This document shows, piece by piece, positions 34,754-43,190 of a stretch of 64,000 bases of DNA (positions are counted from its first letter, which is position 1; each line of letters opens with the position of its first letter). The stretch is from the NCBI RefSeq assembly GCF_003626735.1, contig NZ_RBHX01000001.1, positions 1,488,001 to 1,552,000 of the forward strand, written 5' to 3'. A program made the position numbers and the translations under genes. A model generated the notes under the pieces. The model made no database searches. It was not told where the DNA came from and saw only the letters and a list, made by a program, of their open reading frames with translations. This DNA comes from Microbacterium sp. CGR2 (GTDB lineage: Bacteria; Actinomycetota; Actinomycetes; Actinomycetales; Microbacteriaceae).

Positions 34754-35752
34754 TTGGCGACACACTGGACACTCGAGGACCTCTACCGCGGAGTCATGCA
34801 GTCGTGGCTCGTGCTGGTGGGGACGATCGTCGCGTTCGCGCTCATCGGGCTCGGCGTCTGGGCCATCTACCCCCAGAAGTACACCGCCGAGGCGCAGCAC
34901 ACCGTCGAGCCGATCAGCGTCCTGTCATCCGGTTCCAGCTTCAACACGGTGAACATGGAGACCGAGAAGGTCGTCGCGACTTCGACGGCGGTGCTCGACG
35001 GAGCAGTGAAGACTCTCGACGACACGTCCGTTGAGGCACTCCGTCAGAACACGGTCATCGAGGTTCCCCGCAACTCTCAGGTGCTCATCTTCCAGGTCAC
35101 GGCGAACACGCCGGAGCTCGCGGCGGAGCGGGCCAACGCGCTGGCGACTGCCTACGGCGAGCAGCGCACCGACAATGCGCGGTCGGTCGTGGAGAGGACC
35201 ACCGAAGAACTCGGCGCATCGATCGCGCAGCTGCAGGCCGTGGTCGAATCGCAGCCCGAGGGCAGCAGCGAGCGCGCCGCGACGCAGCTCCAGCTCCAGG
35301 CGCTCCTCGACCAGCAGGCGCGGATCACGGCGACGCCGTTCTATTCCGGCCTGCTCGTGACGCCGGCCGACCCGCCGCAGCAGTCCAACCGTCCGTCCGC
35401 CCTCGTCTTCGTTGCCGCCGGGCTGTTTCTCGGGATGCTCGTGGGAGCCATCGCGGCGCTCATCGTGACGCGGGTGCGCAACGGGCCGGGCTCCGCATAC
35501 AAGCGCAGCGTCGCGGGACGGGTCGATGAGGAAGAGGGCGACGTCGCCCCTGCCACCGAGCGCGACGCCACCGATCACGACGACGTCGAGCTCGATGACG
35601 ACGACGTCGAGCTCGATGACGACGACGTCGAGCTCGATGACGACGACGTCGAGCTCGATGACGACGACTCGATCATCGAGCCCGACGACTCGCATGCTGC
35701 GCCGGCGCACCCGATCGAGGCGCCGAAGCGCGGCCACACGAAGAACCGCTGA
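34754..35752 (+). CDS. Wzz-like polysaccharide co-polymerase/chain-length protein
   Basis: This 332-aa protein uses a TTG start placed 6 nt after GGGGGGA. It has two membrane segments (about 18-38 and 213-237) bracketing an extracytoplasmic region with coiled-coil character, the Wzz/PCP layout. No fused tyrosine kinase is present. The cytoplasmic C-terminal tail is strikingly acidic, with four copies of a DDDVELD heptad followed by SIIEPDDS, ending basic (PKRGHTKNR). It probably controls length or export of the polymer made by this cluster. Confidence 0.82.
   Translation: MATHWTLEDLYRGVMQSWLVLVGTIVAFALIGLGVWAIYPQKYTAEAQHTVEPISVLSSGSSFNTVNMETEKVVATSTAVLDGAVKTLDDTSVEALRQNTVIEVPRNSQVLIFQVTANTPELAAERANALATAYGEQRTDNARSVVERTTEELGASIAQLQAVVESQPEGSSERAATQLQLQALLDQQARITATPFYSGLLVTPADPPQQSNRPSALVFVAAGLFLGMLVGAIAALIVTRVRNGPGSAYKRSVAGRVDEEEGDVAPATERDATDHDDVELDDDDVELDDDDVELDDDDVELDDDDSIIEPDDSHAAPAHPIEAPKRGHTKNR
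35576..35659 (+). repeat. In-frame tandem repeat, four 21-bp units
   Basis: Four copies of GACGACGACGTCGAGCTCGAT, the first with one mismatch. The unit is seven codons, so copy changes keep frame; it encodes the acidic tail of the Wzz-like protein. Confidence 0.95.
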
Positions 35753-35755
35753 CGC

Positions 35756-37399
35756 CTAGGGCTGATAGCTCCAGACGCGCACGTAGTCGACCTGGAAGTC
35801 GAGGTTCTGCGTCGCCCCCTTGTCGGCCGGGTTCGGCAGACCCCAGTACGTCGCGGAGGGGCCGACGTGGAGGTTGAGGCGCATGTGCAGTGGTGAGCCG
35901 AAGTGGTCCGGGTCCCAGAGATTCGGGTGGGTCGACGGCGTTGCGCGCAGCATCTCGACACCGTCGACGATCACAGCCGCATACGTCGGCGTGAACTCGA
36001 AGGCGTACGTGTGGAAGTCCTTCCACACCGGAGTGGAAGCGCCGTAGTCGGCATGGTGCCAGATGAATCGTCGGTTCTCCGACGGGCTCGAGGTGTGGGT
36101 GTGCACGGTCGTCGTGGCCGTGTCGATCCTCTGATCGCGGACGGCCGTGTCGTCGTAACCCCAGGCCTCCATGATGTCGATCTCGCCGGACTGGTTGTTG
36201 CGGAGCCAGAAGGCAGAGAGAGCTCCGAAGGTGTTCGGCCCGCTGGGCGTCTTCGCCCTGATCTCCCAACGGCCGTAGGCCTGGCCGATGTTCACGTCGC
36301 CGGCACCGAGATTGCGCTGATCGAGGTAGCCGGTCTTGTGCCAGAGTTCTCGGGGTCCGGCCTGAGAGGAGGGGCGGATCACCGGTGAAGCGAGCCAATC
36401 GGCGCGGATGTGCAGGATGCCGGACTTGTCGACGGAGACCTGTTCCGCCCGCGGCACGGCCGCGTCGAAGAGCAGGCCGAGATCACCTTGATCACGAACG
36501 TTCCACTTTCGAGGGTCGACAGTCGGCCGCCCGGCCGCGTCGACATAGGTGAACTCGTCCCGCCAGGTGGGAGCTCCCCAGCCCGGGATCGAGCCACCGG
36601 CGACGGGAGGGGCGGGTGCCGGTGCGGGCGGCGGGACAGGTGCAGGCTTGACCGGGGGCTTCGGGGCCGGTGCTGGGGGCTTCGGCGCGGGAACCACCGG
36701 CGGCTTGGCGACCGGCGGCGGTGTGGTGGTCGCGCGATCTTCTCGCACCAGATGCGCGTCGAAGCTGAGGTTCCTCGTGAGGCGCCAGTTCGACAGGACC
36801 TGCACGGCGACGGTGTTCTTGCCCTTGCGCAGGATGTCGACAGGAATCTTGAAGGTGACCGGGCTCTTCCGCGCGGCGGTGGACGAAGGCGCAGCCGTGG
36901 CGTAACTGTTCGGCGTGATCGTGCCCTTCGGAGCGTTCTTCCGCCCGATCTCCTTGCCGTTGACCCACACGACGATGCCGTCGTCGGCCCAGGTGTTCAG
37001 CCACGACCACTCCGGCAGGTCTGACGTGAGGGTGAAGGTCTTGGTGAAGTAGGTCGCGAGCGGCTGCCGCCCGGAGACGGGTGGCAGGGTCGTCTTGACC
37101 TGCCCGGTGCCCGCGCCCACGCCGAAAGGGGCGGTTCCGCTGCGCCATGCGGGCGGGCTGGTCTTCCAGCCGACGGCGGGAGCTGCGGTGCCGCGGTAGT
37201 ACGACCAGCCGGTCGCATTGCGGGGGATCACCGAGGAGACTTTGTTCGGCGCGGCGGTGGCTGCGGCGGGTGAAGCCGGGGCGGTGGCTGCGTCCGCAGG
37301 CCTCGTCGTCAGCAGCGATCCACCCATCACCGCGAAGATCGCGGCGGAAGCGAGCAGGAGCCGAAGGTGTCTGGTGTGTTTACGATGCGTCAGCTTCAT
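35756..37399 (-). CDS. Secreted glycoside hydrolase family 16 protein with N-terminal beta-sandwich domain
   Basis: This 547-aa protein has a signal peptide (basic start, hydrophobic core to about residue 37). Residues about 55-215 form a beta-sandwich-like domain (DDGIVVWVNGKEIGR; LSFDAHLV) that also occurs twice in the 45242-48937 protein. A Pro/Ala/Lys linker follows, then GH16 (about 265-547) with catalytic EIDIME (E406, D408, E411) and a C-terminal NLDFQVDYVRVW. GH16 enzymes cleave beta-glucans or galactans; beside polymer synthesis genes it may trim or release the polymer. No clear Shine-Dalgarno precedes the ATG. Confidence 0.92.
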   Translation of the reverse strand: MKLTHRKHTRHLRLLLASAAIFAVMGGSLLTTRPADAATAPASPAAATAAPNKVSSVIPRNATGWSYYRGTAAPAVGWKTSPPAWRSGTAPFGVGAGTGQVKTTLPPVSGRQPLATYFTKTFTLTSDLPEWSWLNTWADDGIVVWVNGKEIGRKNAPKGTITPNSYATAAPSSTAARKSPVTFKIPVDILRKGKNTVAVQVLSNWRLTRNLSFDAHLVREDRATTTPPPVAKPPVVPAPKPPAPAPKPPVKPAPVPPPAPAPAPPVAGGSIPGWGAPTWRDEFTYVDAAGRPTVDPRKWNVRDQGDLGLLFDAAVPRAEQVSVDKSGILHIRADWLASPVIRPSSQAGPRELWHKTGYLDQRNLGAGDVNIGQAYGRWEIRAKTPSGPNTFGALSAFWLRNNQSGEIDIMEAWGYDDTAVRDQRIDTATTTVHTHTSSPSENRRFIWHHADYGASTPVWKDFHTYAFEFTPTYAAVIVDGVEMLRATPSTHPNLWDPDHFGSPLHMRLNLHVGPSATYWGLPNPADKGATQNLDFQVDYVRVWSYQP

Positions 37400-37514
37400 A
37401 TCGAGGGGGTTGCGAAACGAACTGCGTCAACAGCACGGTTCGCCGGAGCCTTATCCGGGTTGTGGATGCGGGCCGAGCTTTCCCCCTCGATGCATCCGAT
37501 TGACGGGTATCCGC

Positions 37515-38411
37515 CTAGTGTAGGGGGTCCGTTCCCCAAAGGTCACTGACAATCTCCGTCGTGCTCACGATCGAACTCCGCGAGGAGGCGCCGAAGACGA
37601 TGGACTCGACGTTGGCGTGATCGTGGATCCACTGGAGTGCGCGACGCGGCGCGATCGCACCCGAGGCGAACACCGACATCGCCACCGGGCGGAAGGGACG
37701 CTCGCGAAGCGCATCCTCATAGGCGGCGATTCCGCCCGACATCCGGAACCCGATCTCGTTGATGTTGGCGCACACGATGGGATTGGCGATCCCGACCCGG
37801 TCGAGGGTATCGAGCAGCATCGGGAGATTCATGGTGATGTACGCGGGTTCGGCACCGTAGCGCTCGCGCACGTGGCGGTCGAAGATCACGAAAGCATCGT
37901 CGAAGCCCAGACCGAGCATCAGATCGACGACCACGTTCTGGAGGAACACCACGGGAGTGTTCAGCCCGTGGAACATCTTCATCTCGGCATCCACCAGGAG
38001 GGTGATGATGCCTTCGATGTCCTTCTTGACGAAGGATCGTCCGCCGCGTAACGCCGCGTTGAAGAGACCTTCTTCGGGGAGGAACTGCTTCAGTGCGCCG
38101 AGCATGCCGTGGTCGGTGACGGCGTTGGCGTATTTGTGTGCGTACGGCATGCACGGGTAGAAGCGATAGTCGGCGTAGCGCTCGGGATCGGCGCGCATGT
38201 GGTCGCAGACCTCGGCGATGCGCTCGTGCGTGGTGCACATGAGCGTGCGGATGCCGTTGTCGAGCGCGATGTCGACGACGTCGATGATCGCCTGCGTGTC
38301 CTGGAACCGGATGGCCTGGGCGCGAGCCTTCTCCTCCGACATGTGGTTGATGCCGAAGAACTGGTTGTCACCGAGCAGCAATCGGTCCATGCTCGTGGTC
38401 GTCTCGCTCAT
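37515..38411 (-). CDS. Aldo/keto reductase-like TIM-barrel protein of the glycan cluster
   Basis: The start at 38411 overlaps the upstream oxidoreductase stop by 4 bp; longer readings into that gene are shadows. The 298-aa protein alternates strands and helices as in a TIM barrel (LLLGDNQFFGINH; GIRTLMCTTHERI; PVAMSVFASGAI; VESIVFGASS), recalling aldo/keto reductases, but the classic catalytic Tyr-Lys-His set is not clear. Paired with a Gfo/Idh oxidoreductase it may modify a sugar precursor. Function not assigned. Confidence 0.72.
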   Translation of the reverse strand: MSETTTSMDRLLLGDNQFFGINHMSEEKARAQAIRFQDTQAIIDVVDIALDNGIRTLMCTTHERIAEVCDHMRADPERYADYRFYPCMPYAHKYANAVTDHGMLGALKQFLPEEGLFNAALRGGRSFVKKDIEGIITLLVDAEMKMFHGLNTPVVFLQNVVVDLMLGLGFDDAFVIFDRHVRERYGAEPAYITMNLPMLLDTLDRVGIANPIVCANINEIGFRMSGGIAAYEDALRERPFRPVAMSVFASGAIAPRRALQWIHDHANVESIVFGASSRSSIVSTTEIVSDLWGTDPLH

Positions 38412-39538
38412 GCCCGCTTCCCCCGTTTGAACAGTCCGCGCTTGGGCGCGGGTGCGGCGCCGGCCGCGACCGGCTGCGCGCCGGCCGTGACCGCGGGAGC
38501 CGCGGAATCCTGCAGAATCCATTCGATGACCCGGTCGGTCTCGGAAGCGCTCGTGAAACTGTTCTGCCGTGCCTGCTTCTCTCCGGCGCCGACGGCGGCG
38601 ACGAAGCTCTCCAGCTGTGCGCTGTACTCCTCCCCGCGGAGATAGAACGACACCTGCTCGGTGAGGTCGGTGGTGTACGAGATGTTCCAGCCCGCGCGGT
38701 ATCCCTCGGGGATGTCCGCGCCCTCGCGCAGATACACGCGAAGCTCCTGACGATCGGCGACGATGCGTCCCTGGGAGCCGGAGATGGTGATCGACGTGGA
38801 CATCTTGCGGAACGAGTCGTCCGACCAGTTGACGGAGAGCTGCACGCTCGCCCCATCGGCGTACTCGAGTGTCGAGTAGACCTCGTCGTCGGTGTCGGTG
38901 GAGAAGATGCTGTTGAGCACGGAACCGCGAACTCGTTGCGGCGAGCCCAGGTACCACTGCACGAGGTCGAGCGGATGCGCGGCGTAGTCGTACAGGCAGC
39001 CGCCACCCGTCGTCCGCTTGCTGCGCCAGGTCGACCCCTTCGGCTTCAGCACGACGGGGCCGTATGCCTCGGCCAGGACGTGAGTGACGCGGCCGATCGC
39101 AGACAGGTCCAACAGGCGCTTCACCTCCTGGAAGGTCGCGATGAAGCGGTTGTGGTAACCGACCTGCGCGACGAGACCACGTGTGGCAGCGATCGCCGAC
39201 AGCTCTGCGGACTCGGCGGATGACAGGGTGAGCGGCTTCTCGCAGAAGACGTGAACTCCGCGATCGAGAGCAGTCCGAACGAGCTCGGCGTGCGAACCCG
39301 TCGGCGTCGCGATGAGTATCGCTTCCGGCTTCGCCTCGTCCAGCATCTTCTCCACGGAGGAGAAGGTGGCCGCGCCGGTGTATTTGTTCAGGATGTCGAG
39401 CAGATAGTCGGTGGCATCCACGACGCCGACGAGCTCGACGTCTTTCAGAGCGCGGACGATCGCCAGATGGGAGAGCCCCATCTTCCCGACTCCCACGACC
39501 CCGACGCGTACGCGTCTATGGTCAGATTCTCCTGGCAC
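38408..39538 (-). CDS. Gfo/Idh/MocA family oxidoreductase
   Basis: The start is GTG at 39538 with AGGGG 7 nt upstream; a longer upstream reading crosses the divergent promoter. The 376-aa protein has a Rossmann fold (VRVGVVGVGKMGLSHL), the family motif CEKPLTLS and the C-terminal fold with GGGCLYDYAAHPLDLVQWYL, where the His is the usual catalytic residue. It probably oxidises or reduces a nucleotide sugar. A short linker and a basic tail (KRGLFKRGKRA) extend the C terminus. It forms an operon with the TIM-barrel gene. Confidence 0.9.
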   Translation of the reverse strand: MPGESDHRRVRVGVVGVGKMGLSHLAIVRALKDVELVGVVDATDYLLDILNKYTGAATFSSVEKMLDEAKPEAILIATPTGSHAELVRTALDRGVHVFCEKPLTLSSAESAELSAIAATRGLVAQVGYHNRFIATFQEVKRLLDLSAIGRVTHVLAEAYGPVVLKPKGSTWRSKRTTGGGCLYDYAAHPLDLVQWYLGSPQRVRGSVLNSIFSTDTDDEVYSTLEYADGASVQLSVNWSDDSFRKMSTSITISGSQGRIVADRQELRVYLREGADIPEGYRAGWNISYTTDLTEQVSFYLRGEEYSAQLESFVAAVGAGEKQARQNSFTSASETDRVIEWILQDSAAPAVTAGAQPVAAGAAPAPKRGLFKRGKRA

Positions 39539-39545
39539 GACGAAT

Positions 39546-39567
39546 CCCCTTCCCCAGCGTGTTCCCC
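39546..39567 (-). promoter_or_regulatory. TGGGGA-type repeats upstream of the oxidoreductase operon
   Basis: On the minus strand three GGGGA blocks (39564-39567, 39552-39555, 39546-39549) fall within 22 nt; the last doubles as ribosome site. They resemble repeats before other cluster genes. Confidence 0.35.
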
Positions 39568-39605
39568 TAGCCAACAGTGCTTCTTCCCACGGAGGCACCG
39601 TCCGA

Positions 39606-39611
39606 TATACT
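39606..39611 (+). promoter_or_regulatory. -10 element TATACT in the divergent glycan promoter region
   Basis: TATACT in an otherwise GC-rich gap between divergent genes. It reads toward the glycosyltransferase at 39731 with a leader of about 115 nt that includes TACTGGGGATTCC (39668-39680). The -35 is not obvious. Confidence 0.4.
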
Positions 39612-39730
39612 AACGCGAAAGCCGCGCCGATGTCAGTGCGGGTTTCTCGGCGGGATGGGGCCCGTCGTACTGGGGATTCCGACGGCGTCCGCGCGATGAC
39701 GGTCGGATGCGTCACATAAGGGGAGTGCGC

Positions 39731-40639
39731 ATGCGTGAAGTTTCTGTCGTCGTACCGACACACAACCGACCTGAGTTGATGAAGCTGGCGGTGCAGAGCG
39801 TTCTCGCGCAGCAGACGGCCGTCACCGGCGAGGTCATCATCGTCTTCGACGCCTGCCCAATCGAGGTGCCCGACGTCGCGGCGCACGAGGGGTGGATCGT
39901 CCGCGGCATCTCGAACACCCGCAGCCGGGGGCTCGCCGGCGCGCGCAACTCCGGCATCGACGCCGCGGAAGGACGCCTCGTCGCCTTCCTCGACGACGAC
40001 GACGAATGGCTACCGGGCAAGCTCGCCGCGCAGCTTCGCCGTTTCGACGACAAGCCGGATGCCGTCATCGTGGGCACCGCGATGATCATCGACGACGGCG
40101 AGAGCACGCACGTCCGCCTGGTCCCGTCGGAGGAGCTGTCCCACGAGGCGTTTCTTCGCAACAGGAACCCCGGCCTGCACTCCTCGAGCCTGATGTTCCG
40201 ACGCGAGGTGCTGCTCGGCGACCTCGGCCTCATCGATGAAGATCTGCCACGGAGCTACGGCGAGGACTACGACATCCTCCTGCGAGGGTCGGCGCTGGGT
40301 CTCGTGACGGTCGTCAACGAGCCGCTGGTCCGAGTCCTCTGGAAGGGACAGTCCTACTACTTCGGCCAGTGGGCGTCGTACGCCGAGGCGCTGCAGTACC
40401 TTCTTCACAAGCATCCCGATTTCGCCGACATTCCCGCCGCGCTCGGACGCATCGAGGCCCAGGTCGCCTTCGCGCTCGCGGCGAGCGGAGAAGGGCGCGA
40501 CGCAAGAGTATGGGCGCGCCGAGCGCTGCGGCACAACCCGAAGCAGGTCAAGGCGGCGCTCGCGGTCGCCATCTCCTGGAAGCTCGTCACGCCGCAGACG
40601 ATCACGAAGATCGTTCAGAAGCTCGGGCGCGGGATCTGA
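39731..40639 (+). CDS. Glycosyltransferase family 2
   Basis: The start is ATG 39731 after AAGGGGAG. This 302-aa GT-A fold enzyme has SVVVPTHNRPELM, the acidic FLDDDDEWLPGKL (D-x-D site) and the C-terminal acceptor region with RSYGEDYDILLR. No membrane segment; it should act on the cytoplasmic face adding a sugar to the lipid-linked repeat unit. The next gene begins 4 bp after its stop. Confidence 0.92.
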   Translation: MREVSVVVPTHNRPELMKLAVQSVLAQQTAVTGEVIIVFDACPIEVPDVAAHEGWIVRGISNTRSRGLAGARNSGIDAAEGRLVAFLDDDDEWLPGKLAAQLRRFDDKPDAVIVGTAMIIDDGESTHVRLVPSEELSHEAFLRNRNPGLHSSSLMFRREVLLGDLGLIDEDLPRSYGEDYDILLRGSALGLVTVVNEPLVRVLWKGQSYYFGQWASYAEALQYLLHKHPDFADIPAALGRIEAQVAFALAASGEGRDARVWARRALRHNPKQVKAALAVAISWKLVTPQTITKIVQKLGRGI

Positions 40640-40643
40640 TCCC

Positions 40644-41093
40644 ATGAAGGTCCTCATCGCCTGCTCATCCGGCGGACACCTCACCCAGGCTCTCGCGTTG
40701 CGCGAATGGTGGGGGCAGCACGAGCGGGTCTGGGCGACCTTCCCGGTGGAGGACGCGCGCTCGCGCCTGGCCGAGGAGAAGGTCTACGAGATCCACTACC
40801 CGACCGTGAGAAACGTGCCCAACCTGCTGAAGAACTTCAGCCTGGCTCGCAGGGTGCTCGCCGAGGAGCGGCCCGACATCGTCTTCTCCACCGGTGCGGC
40901 GATCGCGCTGCCCTTCTTCACACAAGCCCGGTTCTTCGGCGCGCGAACCGTATATCTGGAGCCCGTCGACAGAATCACGACCCCGGGGCTGAGCGGGCGT
41001 CTGGTCTATCCGTTCGCCGACGAGTTCCTCGTGCAGTGGGAGCGGATGCGGCAGTTCTACCCGGGATCGCGCAACGTCGGGGTCGTGCTGTGA
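40644..41093 (+). CDS. PssD/Alg14-like glycosyltransferase subunit
   Basis: This 149-aa protein has an N-terminal CSSGGHLTQAL loop, a hydrophobic stretch (DIVFSTGAAIALPFF) that would anchor the pair at the membrane, and VYLEPVDRITTPGLSG, all typical of Alg14/PssD. It should recruit the catalytic partner encoded next; together they form a bipartite glycosyltransferase. The overlap with the next gene (GTGA) supports balanced production. Confidence 0.9.
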   Translation: MKVLIACSSGGHLTQALALREWWGQHERVWATFPVEDARSRLAEEKVYEIHYPTVRNVPNLLKNFSLARRVLAEERPDIVFSTGAAIALPFFTQARFFGARTVYLEPVDRITTPGLSGRLVYPFADEFLVQWERMRQFYPGSRNVGVVL

Positions 41094-41656
41094 GCTCGTC
41101 GCTGGTCGTCGTCTCGGCCGGGACCTACCATCTTCCGTTCGACCGCCTCTCCGCGTGGATGGAGGAATGGCTCCGCACCCGTCCTGACGTGCGGCTCGTC
41201 ATGCAGCACGGTCCTTCGGCCACCGTCGCCGGTGCCGAGAACGTCGAGATCCTGCCGTACCCGGAACTGCTGGAACTCTGCCGACAGGCTGACGCCGTGG
41301 TGCTGCAGGGCGGCGCAGGCGGAGTGATGGACATGCGTGCGCTCGGTGTCGTGCCCATCGTGGTGCCGCGGGTGCCGGGCGGCGGCGAGGTCGTCGACGA
41401 CCATCAACTCGTCTTCAGCGCCGAGATGGCCGAACTGGGCATCATCCGTCGGGCGCTGACCTCCGAAGAACTCACCGATCTGCTGGATCAGTCACTGTCG
41501 GGGGAGGTCACGATGCCGGGAAGCATCGCGACCCCCGGTGCGGACGCGGTGCGTTCGCTCCTCGACCTGCCGATTCGGCGCTCCGGGTGGTACGTGTTCG
41601 TCCCGCGGTCGTTCCGGAGCGTCGGCGCAATCCTGCTTGCGAAGCTGCGCCGCTGA
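41090..41656 (+). CDS. PssE/Alg13-like glycosyltransferase catalytic subunit
   Basis: The start is GTG at 41090, overlapping the PssD-like stop by 4 bp. The 188-aa protein has SAGTYHLPFDRL, LQGGAGGVMDMRALGVVPIVVPR and DDHQL, the donor-binding region of Alg13/MurG-type GT-B half enzymes. It transfers a nucleotide-activated sugar to a lipid-linked acceptor when bound to its partner. A short basic C-terminal helix follows. Confidence 0.9.
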   Translation: MSSSLVVVSAGTYHLPFDRLSAWMEEWLRTRPDVRLVMQHGPSATVAGAENVEILPYPELLELCRQADAVVLQGGAGGVMDMRALGVVPIVVPRVPGGGEVVDDHQLVFSAEMAELGIIRRALTSEELTDLLDQSLSGEVTMPGSIATPGADAVRSLLDLPIRRSGWYVFVPRSFRSVGAILLAKLRR

Positions 41657-41678
41657 CTCCGCAGCGTCGCGCCGGCAA

Positions 41679-43190
41679 TCAGGCCCGAGGACCGAGGTAG
41701 GGGATCTTCCGCCAGAGGTTCTCGATGTGCAGCCGCCGACGGAGCAGCCACAGCACGACGGCATAGACGAGACAGAGCGTCACGCCGCCGATCAGCAGAA
41801 TCACGAAGCTCGAACCGCCCCACCAGCTGAAGAGCGCTCCTCCGCCCCCGAACACGACGATCGGCGGCACCATCGCCGCGACCAGTCGACCGGGCTGGAG
41901 GTTCACGTGCATACCGCGGTGCACCTGGACAGCGGCGATGAGGTTGTCCGCCACGACGACGATCACCCACGTCACGGCTGCTCCCCAGATCCCGATCACC
42001 GGTACGAGGATCAGGTTGCCGGTGATGCTGAGGGCGAGCGCGACCGCCTTGTTGTACATCTGCCAGGTGCTCTTCCCGCCCTGGAGCAGGATGCTCTGCA
42101 GCATTCCGCACGCGGTCTGGAACATCATCGCCAGAGCCAGGAGGACCATCGGGCCCCAGCCCGACCGGAACTCCTCGCCGAAGATGTTGAGCACGGCGGG
42201 GCCCATGGACACGAGCAGCATGTAGAAGGGCCAGTTCATGAGGATCATCGCGCGCACCACGGAAGTGTGCAGGCGGGTCGACTCCTCGTAGTTCTCGCGT
42301 GCGAGCAGCGCGGAGATGGTCGGCGAGACCGCGACCCGCATCGCTTTGTCGACCACTCCGCCCGCGCGCACGGCGCGTGTGATCACGGCGTAGACACCGG
42401 CCGCGGCCGGAGAGGCGAGCGCGGCGACGATGAGCACGTCCGACCACTCGAGGGCGGTCTCGAGACCGGAGCTCACCGTGCGCGGTGCGTTGAATCGCCA
42501 GAACGAGCCCAGACTCGGCCGCGACGACGGTGAGCTCTCGCCTCGGCGTCGGACGTCGCGGATGAAGGGACCGAGGACGATGATCGCGGTGATCGCGAGC
42601 CATACCGGCAGCGGCCAGAGCCACGCTTCGAAAGCGCCCCAGGCAGCCACGCCGCCGAGCGAGACGGCCAGCAGGACGGTGACGAGGCGGCTCGCCGGAA
42701 GGAGAACACTCTGCAAGAGGGTGAAGGTGGTCACGCCGCGGAGCATCCGGGCGGTGATCTGGAGGACACCGATCAGCGCCCCCATCATGATGAACGGCGC
42801 CATGGCACGGAGCAGGTCGGCGAGCTCATCCGCATCCCCGGGAGCCGCGAGCCATGCGCTGAGCGCGTCCGCGAGCAACCAGATCGCCAAGGAGACGACG
42901 CCCGAGACGATGGCCACGGGAACGACCGCGAAGAGGACGATTCGCCACTCGGCCCCGACACGATGGAAGGCGCGCTGCTCCGCGATGAAGCGCACGATCC
43001 CGCTGTTCGTCCCCAGGCGGAGAACCTGCGTGAGAATCGTGAAGATGCCCATGGCCTGGAAGAACAGACCGGTACCGCTCGCGCCCAGCGTGTTTCCGAC
43101 GATGGCCGTGAGGATCAGAGCGGCGGCAGCGGCGAACGCTGAGCCGACGAGACTGATCAAGCCACTGCGAGCGAGCCCTTCATTCCTCAT
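41679..43190 (-). CDS. Polysaccharide flippase (Wzx/PST-type, MOP superfamily)
   Basis: This 503-aa integral membrane protein has about 12-14 hydrophobic segments, starting SGLISLVGSAFAAAAALIL. Topology and position match Wzx-type flippases that move lipid-linked repeat units across the membrane. It overlaps the O-antigen ligase-type gene by 11 bp and is probably last in the long minus-strand operon running from 51173. Confidence 0.92.
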   Translation of the reverse strand: MRNEGLARSGLISLVGSAFAAAAALILTAIVGNTLGASGTGLFFQAMGIFTILTQVLRLGTNSGIVRFIAEQRAFHRVGAEWRIVLFAVVPVAIVSGVVSLAIWLLADALSAWLAAPGDADELADLLRAMAPFIMMGALIGVLQITARMLRGVTTFTLLQSVLLPASRLVTVLLAVSLGGVAAWGAFEAWLWPLPVWLAITAIIVLGPFIRDVRRRGESSPSSRPSLGSFWRFNAPRTVSSGLETALEWSDVLIVAALASPAAAGVYAVITRAVRAGGVVDKAMRVAVSPTISALLARENYEESTRLHTSVVRAMILMNWPFYMLLVSMGPAVLNIFGEEFRSGWGPMVLLALAMMFQTACGMLQSILLQGGKSTWQMYNKAVALALSITGNLILVPVIGIWGAAVTWVIVVVADNLIAAVQVHRGMHVNLQPGRLVAAMVPPIVVFGGGGALFSWWGGSSFVILLIGGVTLCLVYAVVLWLLRRRLHIENLWRKIPYLGPRA

